A stretch of DNA of 64,000 nucleotides from Vibrio sp. CDRSL-10 TSBA (GTDB lineage: Bacteria; Pseudomonadota; Gammaproteobacteria; Enterobacterales; Vibrionaceae). The notes below the pieces were generated by a model that saw nothing but the letters and a program-made list of their open reading frames with translations, was not told where the DNA came from and did not search any database. The stretch spans positions 1,798,001-1,862,000 of the forward strand of contig CP155566.1 in assembly GCA_039696685.1 (NCBI GenBank). Direction: 5' to 3'. How positions within the stretch are numbered: the stretch's first letter is position 1; the number at the start of each line of letters is the position of its first letter. The position numbers and the translations under genes were made by a program. This document shows positions 59,484 through 64,000 of the stretch, piece after piece.

Positions 59484-61768
59484 ATGAACCAACAACTCAC
59501 TGTCACCAAGCGTGATGGCCGCAAAGAAAAGATCGATCTGGAAAAGATCCACCGTGTGATCGCATGGGCCGCTGAAGGTCTGGATAATGTCTCTGTATCA
59601 CAAGTAGAACTTCGTGCTCACATCCAGTTCTACGATGGCATTACCACCTCTGACATTCATGAAACCATCATCAAATCCGCTGCGGATCTGATTTCAGAAG
59701 AGACGCCGGATTACCAATACCTGGCTGCACGCCTGGCGGTTTTCCACCTGCGTAAGAAAGCGTATGGCCAGTATGAGCCGCCACTGCTGTTAGATCACGT
59801 ATCTGCGATGGTGGAAAAAGGTAAGTACGACAAGCACCTGCTGGAAGACTATACACGCGAAGAATTTGAGTTGATGAATGACTTCATCGACCATCGCCGT
59901 GATTTGAATTTCTCTTACGCAGCAGTCAAACAGCTGGAAGGTAAGTACTTTGTACAAAACCGCGTAACCGGTCAGATCTACGAGAGTGCACAGTTTCCTG
60001 TACATTCTGGTCGCAGCATGCCTGTTCGCTAAATACCCGAAAGATACGCGTCTGGATTACGTAAAACGTTTTTACGATGCGACATCGACGTTCAAGATTT
60101 CATTGCCTACGCCAATTATGTCTGGCGTGCGCACACCTACCCGTCAGTTCAGTTCATGTGTACTGATCGAGTGTGGTGACAGCCTTGATTCAATCAACGC
60201 AACAGCAAGCTCTATCGTACGTTATGTTTCCCAACGTGCCGGTATCGGTATTAACGCGGGTCGTATTCGTGCTCTGGGCTCTGAAATCCGCGGTGGTGAA
60301 GCATTCCACACAGGTTGTATCCCGTTCTACAAATACTTCCAGACCGCGGTTAAATGCTGTTCTCAAGGTGGTGTTCGTGGTGGCGCAGCGACTGTGTTCT
60401 ACCCTGTTTGGCACGGTGAAGTTGAATCTCTGCTGGTACTGAAAAACAACCGCGGCGTTGAAGAAAACCGTGTTCGTCATATGGACTACGGTGTGCAACT
60501 GAACAAGCTGATGTACAAACGTCTGGTGGAAGGTGGCAACATCACTCTGTTTTCACCGTCTGATGTACCGGGCCTGTACGATGCATTTTTCCAGGACCAG
60601 GACGAGTTCGAACGCCTATATGTAAAATACGAAAACGATCCTTCGATCAAACAGCGTAGCGTTAAAGCGGTTGAGCTGTTCTCTCTGCTGATGCAGGAGC
60701 GCGCATCAACTGGTCGTATTTACATTCAGAAACGTCGACCACTGTAATACTCACAGCCCGTTTGATGCGAGCGTTGCTCCGGTACGTCAGTCCAACCTGT
60801 GTCTGGAAATTGCTCTGCCGACCAAACCTCTGGTTAACGTTGAAGATGACAGCGGCGAAATCGCTCTGTGTACACTGTCTGCATTTAACCTGGGTTCAAT
60901 CCAGAATCTGGATGATTTTGAAGAACTGGCTGAGCTTGTGGTACGTGCGCTTGATGCACTGCTCGATTACCAGGACTACCCGCTGCCAGCGGCTTACAAG
61001 TCAACCATGAACCGTCGTACTCTGGGTGTGGGTGTTATCAACTACGCATACTACCTGGCGAAAAACGGTGTGAAATACTCGGATGGCAGTGCGAATGCCC
61101 TGACTCACCGCACCTTTGAGGCGATGCAGTACTACCTGCTGAAAGCGTCGGTGAACCTGGCTAAAGAGCAAGGCGCATGTCCGGCGTTTAACGAGACCAA
61201 CTATGCGAAAGGTCTGCTGCCGATTGATACTTATAAGAACGATATCAATCTGATCTGTGACGAAGCCCTGCATTACGACTGGGATGCACTGCGCAGCGAG
61301 ATCATGGAGCATGGTCTGCGTAACTCAACACTGACGGCTCTGATGCCTTCAGAAACGTCATCGCAGATTTCAAACGCAACCAACGGTATCGAGCCGCCAC
61401 GTGGTTACGTTTCCGTAAAAGCGTCTAAAGATGGTATTCTGAAACAGGTTGTTCCTGAGTTCACTCGCCTGAAAGACAACTATGAACTGCTGTGGAACAT
61501 TGGTTCAAATGATGGTTATCTGCACTTAGTCGGTATCATGCAGAAATTTGTTGACCAGGCAATTTCAGCTAATACTAACTATGACCCAAGTCGTTACGAA
61601 AGCGGCAAGGTTCCAATGAAGAAACTGCTTCAGGACCTGCTGACTGCGTATAAATTTGGTGTGAAAACACTGTACTACCATAACACTCGTGATGGTGCAA
61701 AAGACGATCAGAAAGATGCGGTTCAACCAGCCGACGACGATTGCGCAAGCGGTGCTTGTAAGATCTAA
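59484..61768 (+). CDS. nrdA: Class Ia ribonucleotide reductase, alpha subunit; two frame breaks
   Basis: About 760 residues after repair (E. coli 761). It reduces ribonucleoside diphosphates with the NrdB radical subunit. An N-terminal ATP cone ([23 protein letters not shown]) gives activity control. Active-site residues lie in [10 protein letters not shown] and [10 protein letters not shown]; the redox-active C-terminal Cys pair is in CASGACKI. Frame breaks at 59993-59997 (GTTTC for GTTC) and 60729-60733 (GAAAC for GAAC); removing one base each gives [19 protein letters not shown] and [18 protein letters not shown]. Two NrdR boxes and a DnaA box lie upstream. Operon nrdA-nrdB-yfaE. Confidence 0.97.
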
Positions 61769-61839
61769 TCAGATTTGAACTGACACTAATTGACTTGAAT
61801 GCCCTCTGCTCTGCAGGGGGCGAAACGGATGAAGGCACA

Positions 61840-62973
61840 ATGGCTTACAGTACTTTTACTCAAACAAAAAATAACCAACTTAAAGAACCTATGTTTCTGG
61901 GTCAGCCGGTTAACGTCGCACGCTACGACCAGCAGAAATACGATATTTTTGAAAAGCTGATTGAAAAACAGCTTTCTTTTTTCTGGCGTCCGGAAGAAGT
62001 TGATGTCTCCAGCGACCGTATCGACTACGCGAAATTGCCAGATCACGAGAAACACATTTTTATCTCCAACCTGAAATACCAGACCCTGCTTGACTCAATC
62101 CAGGGCCGCAGCCCGAACGTGGCTCTGCTGCCACTGGTCTCTATTCCTGAGCTGGAAACCTGGATTGAAACATGGTCATTCTCTGAAACCATCCACTCTC
62201 GTTCGTACACGCACATCATCCGTAACATCGTGAACGATCCTGCATTGGTATTTGACGACATCGTTGAGAATGAGCACATCATCAAGCGCGCGAAAGACAT
62301 CGCTCACTTCTACGATGATCTGATCAAAATGAGTAACGACTACCACCGTTACGGTGAAGGTACCCATGAAATCAACGGCGAAACCGTTCACATCACGCTA
62401 AACGGCCTAAAGAAAAAGCTGTATCTGTGCCTGATGTCGGTTAACGCGCTGGAAGCGATTCGCTTCTACGTCAGCTTTGCCTGTTCATTCGCTTTTGCCG
62501 AACGTGAACTGATGGAAGGTAATGCGAAAATCATCAAGCTGATCGCCCGTGATGAAGCACTGCACCTGACCGGTACTCAGCACATGATCAACCTGCTGCG
62601 CAACGGTATGGATGATTTTGCTTTCCTGCAGATCGCTGAAGAGTGTAAGCAAGAGAGTTTTGATCTGTTCAAGGAAGCGGCTGAGCAAGAGAAAGAATGG
62701 GCAGAATATCTGTTCAAAGACGGCTCTATGATTGGTCTGAACAAAGACATCCTGTGTCAGTATGTTGAATACATCACCAACATTCGTATGCATGCGGTTG
62801 GTCTCGAGCCTGCGTACCCTGGTGCGACCAGCAACCCGATTCCTTGGATCAATGCCTGGTTGTCTTCTGACAACGTTCAGGTTGCGCCACAGGAAGCAGA
62901 AATCAGTTCTTACCTTGTCGGTCAAATCGACAACGAAGTCAAAGCCGATGACTTCGAGGGCTTTGAACTGTAA
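61840..62973 (+). CDS. nrdB: Class Ia ribonucleotide reductase, beta (radical) subunit
   Basis: A 377-residue di-iron tyrosyl-radical protein. Iron ligands lie in [40 protein letters not shown] and [16 protein letters not shown] at 61840 ([12 protein letters not shown]) is chosen on homology with AAGG upstream; a longer frame from 61795 has no support. Intact. The stop overlaps the yfaE start by one base. Confidence 0.96.
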   Translation: MAYSTFTQTKNNQLKEPMFLGQPVNVARYDQQKYDIFEKLIEKQLSFFWRPEEVDVSSDRIDYAKLPDHEKHIFISNLKYQTLLDSIQGRSPNVALLPLVSIPELETWIETWSFSETIHSRSYTHIIRNIVNDPALVFDDIVENEHIIKRAKDIAHFYDDLIKMSNDYHRYGEGTHEINGETVHITLNGLKKKLYLCLMSVNALEAIRFYVSFACSFAFAERELMEGNAKIIKLIARDEALHLTGTQHMINLLRNGMDDFAFLQIAEECKQESFDLFKEAAEQEKEWAEYLFKDGSMIGLNKDILCQYVEYITNIRMHAVGLEPAYPGATSNPIPWINAWLSSDNVQVAPQEAEISSYLVGQIDNEVKADDFEGFEL

Positions 62974-63251
62974 TGGCTTCGATTAAAATCAACAAAATCG
63001 TCAACATTGAGTCTAATCCGTCCAATACGCTGCTCGAAACCATGGAGCAGGCCGGATTGAACCCTGAATACAACTGCCGGGACGGCCATTGTGGCGCCTG
63101 CCGCTGTACTCTGCTATCAGGTGAAGTCGAATACGTTGGTTTTGCTATGGCCTACACGGAAAGTGATGAAATCTTGCCGTGCATCTGTAAGGCCAAAACG
63201 GCTGTAGAGTTGGTCAACGTCAACTATCACGTCAAAGCCAAACGCGCCTAG
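62973..63251 (+). CDS. yfaE: [2Fe-2S] ferredoxin YfaE, maintenance of the NrdB radical cofactor
   Basis: A 92-residue plant-type ferredoxin. Cluster cysteines are in YNCRDGHCGACRCTLL with the last in LPCIC. In E. coli YfaE delivers electrons to restore the di-iron/tyrosyl cofactor of NrdB. The start overlaps the nrdB stop (TAATG), so translation is coupled. Confidence 0.92.
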   Translation: MASIKINKIVNIESNPSNTLLETMEQAGLNPEYNCRDGHCGACRCTLLSGEVEYVGFAMAYTESDEILPCICKAKTAVELVNVNYHVKAKRA

Positions 63252-63304
63252 TCGCCACTCAGTGATTTGGCGGTGTCAACGTCCGAACACTGAGCAACGT
63301 AATG

Positions 63305-63336
63305 AAAAAAGCCAGAGTAGTCACTCTGGCTTTTTA
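63305..63336 (+). terminator. Intrinsic terminator of the nrdAB-yfaE operon
   Basis: AAAAAAGCCAGAGT-AGTC-ACTCTGGCTTTTTA. Confidence 0.88.
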
Positions 63337-63437
63337 GTTGCGCTTTTTCTTCAACTCGCTGCCTGCCTCGACTCAAATCCATCCTCATACATCTGTTGTC
63401 GTCACTCATTAAAGTGAAGCAATACAGGTTCTTAAGT

Positions 63438-63505
63438 ACAATACTCGCTTTAATTGCCACAATATTAGCTTTAGAGGAACAATATCAGCTTTAGAGAAAC
63501 AATAT
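63438..63505. repeat. 20-21-bp tandem repeat, three diverged copies plus a stub
   Basis: Units ACAATACTCGCTTTAATTGC, ACAATATTAGCTTTAGAGGA and ACAATATCAGCTTTAGAGAA, then ACAATAT. It lies between the yfaE terminator and the next convergent gene. Confidence 0.8.
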
Positions 63506-63540
63506 AAAATGCAGGCATTAACAGCGGTTGTGTTCCTTCC

Positions 63541-63786
63541 CTACTTAAACTCACCACCTAAAATCTGATCGGCGGTACCCATAGAGACCGACTTATTGGC
63601 GATCTCTCTTCCACCATCATCATAGAGAGACAAACGATAGCCCTGATATTCGATCTGATTACTGTCTGCCGGGGCATGCAACCATAAAGAAACCACATCC
63701 CGATTCACACTCCCTACAGCCTCTCCCAGAATCACTTTCTGACTTGCCACTTCATACCAAACCAAAATCCTTGATTGATGGAACAT
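63541..63786 (-). CDS. Small conserved protein, unknown function
   Basis: An 81-residue soluble protein, MFHQSRILVWYEVASQKVIL, with alternating beta-strand pattern (GYRLSLYDDGGREIA). A strong GGGAGG lies six bases before ATG 63786, which supports a real gene and fixes the start. No named family recognised. Convergent with yfaE. Confidence 0.6.
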   Translation of the reverse strand: MFHQSRILVWYEVASQKVILGEAVGSVNRDVVSLWLHAPADSNQIEYQGYRLSLYDDGGREIANKSVSMGTADQILGGEFK

Positions 63787-64000
63787 ACCAGCCTCCCGCT
63801 GAAATGGAACACAACAGAGCTTAGTTTAAGTGCAATCACACCAGCGGGATGCCTCAGATCTAAGACAGTTTTAGCATCACTCAATAAATCATGTGCTTAA
63901 CATTTAGATAATTTTGGTATAACTGGAGGGGATAAAATCAGATGGGTAATAAGCAAATAATTCAATGCCTTATTACCCATCCCATAGATATACAATCAGT
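63787..64000. other. Upstream region of the last gene, window end
   Basis: About 210 AT-rich bases with GGGAGG as the ribosome site of the minus-strand gene. No other gene begins before the window ends. Confidence 0.5.

Noticed and set aside
1284..60733. Ordinary homopolymer sequencing error as the cause of the breaks
   Set aside because: Only A2 within GAAC is extended. Runs of five to eight A or T in coding sequence keep the frame, and no C or G run is affected.
63248..63460. A 70-codon minus-strand frame after yfaE
   Set aside because: It runs through the operon terminator and has no start signal.

Overview
The window is a 64 kb piece of a Vibrio chromosome, probably chromosome 1. The genus call rests on gene order and protein character: gyrA, ubiG and nrdAB-yfaE at one end, then ribA with an imelysin iron cluster, ycbB/ycbK/ycbL-type genes, a CosR-like MarR regulator beside a BCCT carrier, aspC, asnS, queD, sdaCA, a class I fumarase and ycjX-ycjF-tyrR. 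I see no rRNA, tRNA, CRISPR array, insertion sequence or prophage.

Layout. 1-6.8 kb: end of an rhtA-like exporter gene, then a minus-strand block (ycjX, ycjF, tyrR, rimJ, an HD-domain nucleotidase, DUF2947). 6.5-12.7 kb: a small membrane protein, fumarase, pabB, an H-NOX haem sensor with a degenerate histidine kinase, and a NUDIX hydrolase. 12.9-15.7 kb: serine uptake and deamination (sdaC, sdaA). 15.8-24.2 kb: a MacAB pump with its outer-membrane factor, followed by a large calcium-repeat lipoprotein. 24.3-33.6 kb: queD, a chemoreceptor with a c-type haem motif, asnS, aspC, and a cNMP/CBS/DUF294 regulator with an exonuclease. 33.6-43.8 kb: an amino-acid chemoreceptor, BCCT transporter and CosR-like regulator, a two-component system and a TRAP transporter. 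43.8-48.3 kb: small conserved proteins and the ycbB/K/L cell-wall group. 48.4-54.6 kb: periplasmic iron cluster (DUF1513, imelysin, di-haem protein, IrpA) behind a Fur box, ribA and a recovered small ORF. 55-64 kb: gyrA, ubiG, nrdA, nrdB, yfaE.

The strongest signal runs across the whole window. I find 24 reading-frame breaks, including in essential genes (gyrA, asnS, nrdA twice). Every one is the same event: one extra A turns GAAC into GAAAC (GTTC into GTTTC on the other strand). Removing that base restores each gene, several to the exact length of the E. coli homologue. Many other GAAC sites are unchanged and long A/T runs in genes are not affected. Real mutation is implausible. A systematic base-calling error at a partly occupied DNA modification fits better, and GAAC/GTTC is the core site of one Dnd phosphorothioation specificity. 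No dnd genes lie in the window, so the cause is inference. Broken genes are annotated below as single CDSs with the position of the extra base.

A second recurrent pattern is a set of short, mutually unrelated tandem duplications (17-22 bp units) in gaps between genes and once, in frame, inside a gene.
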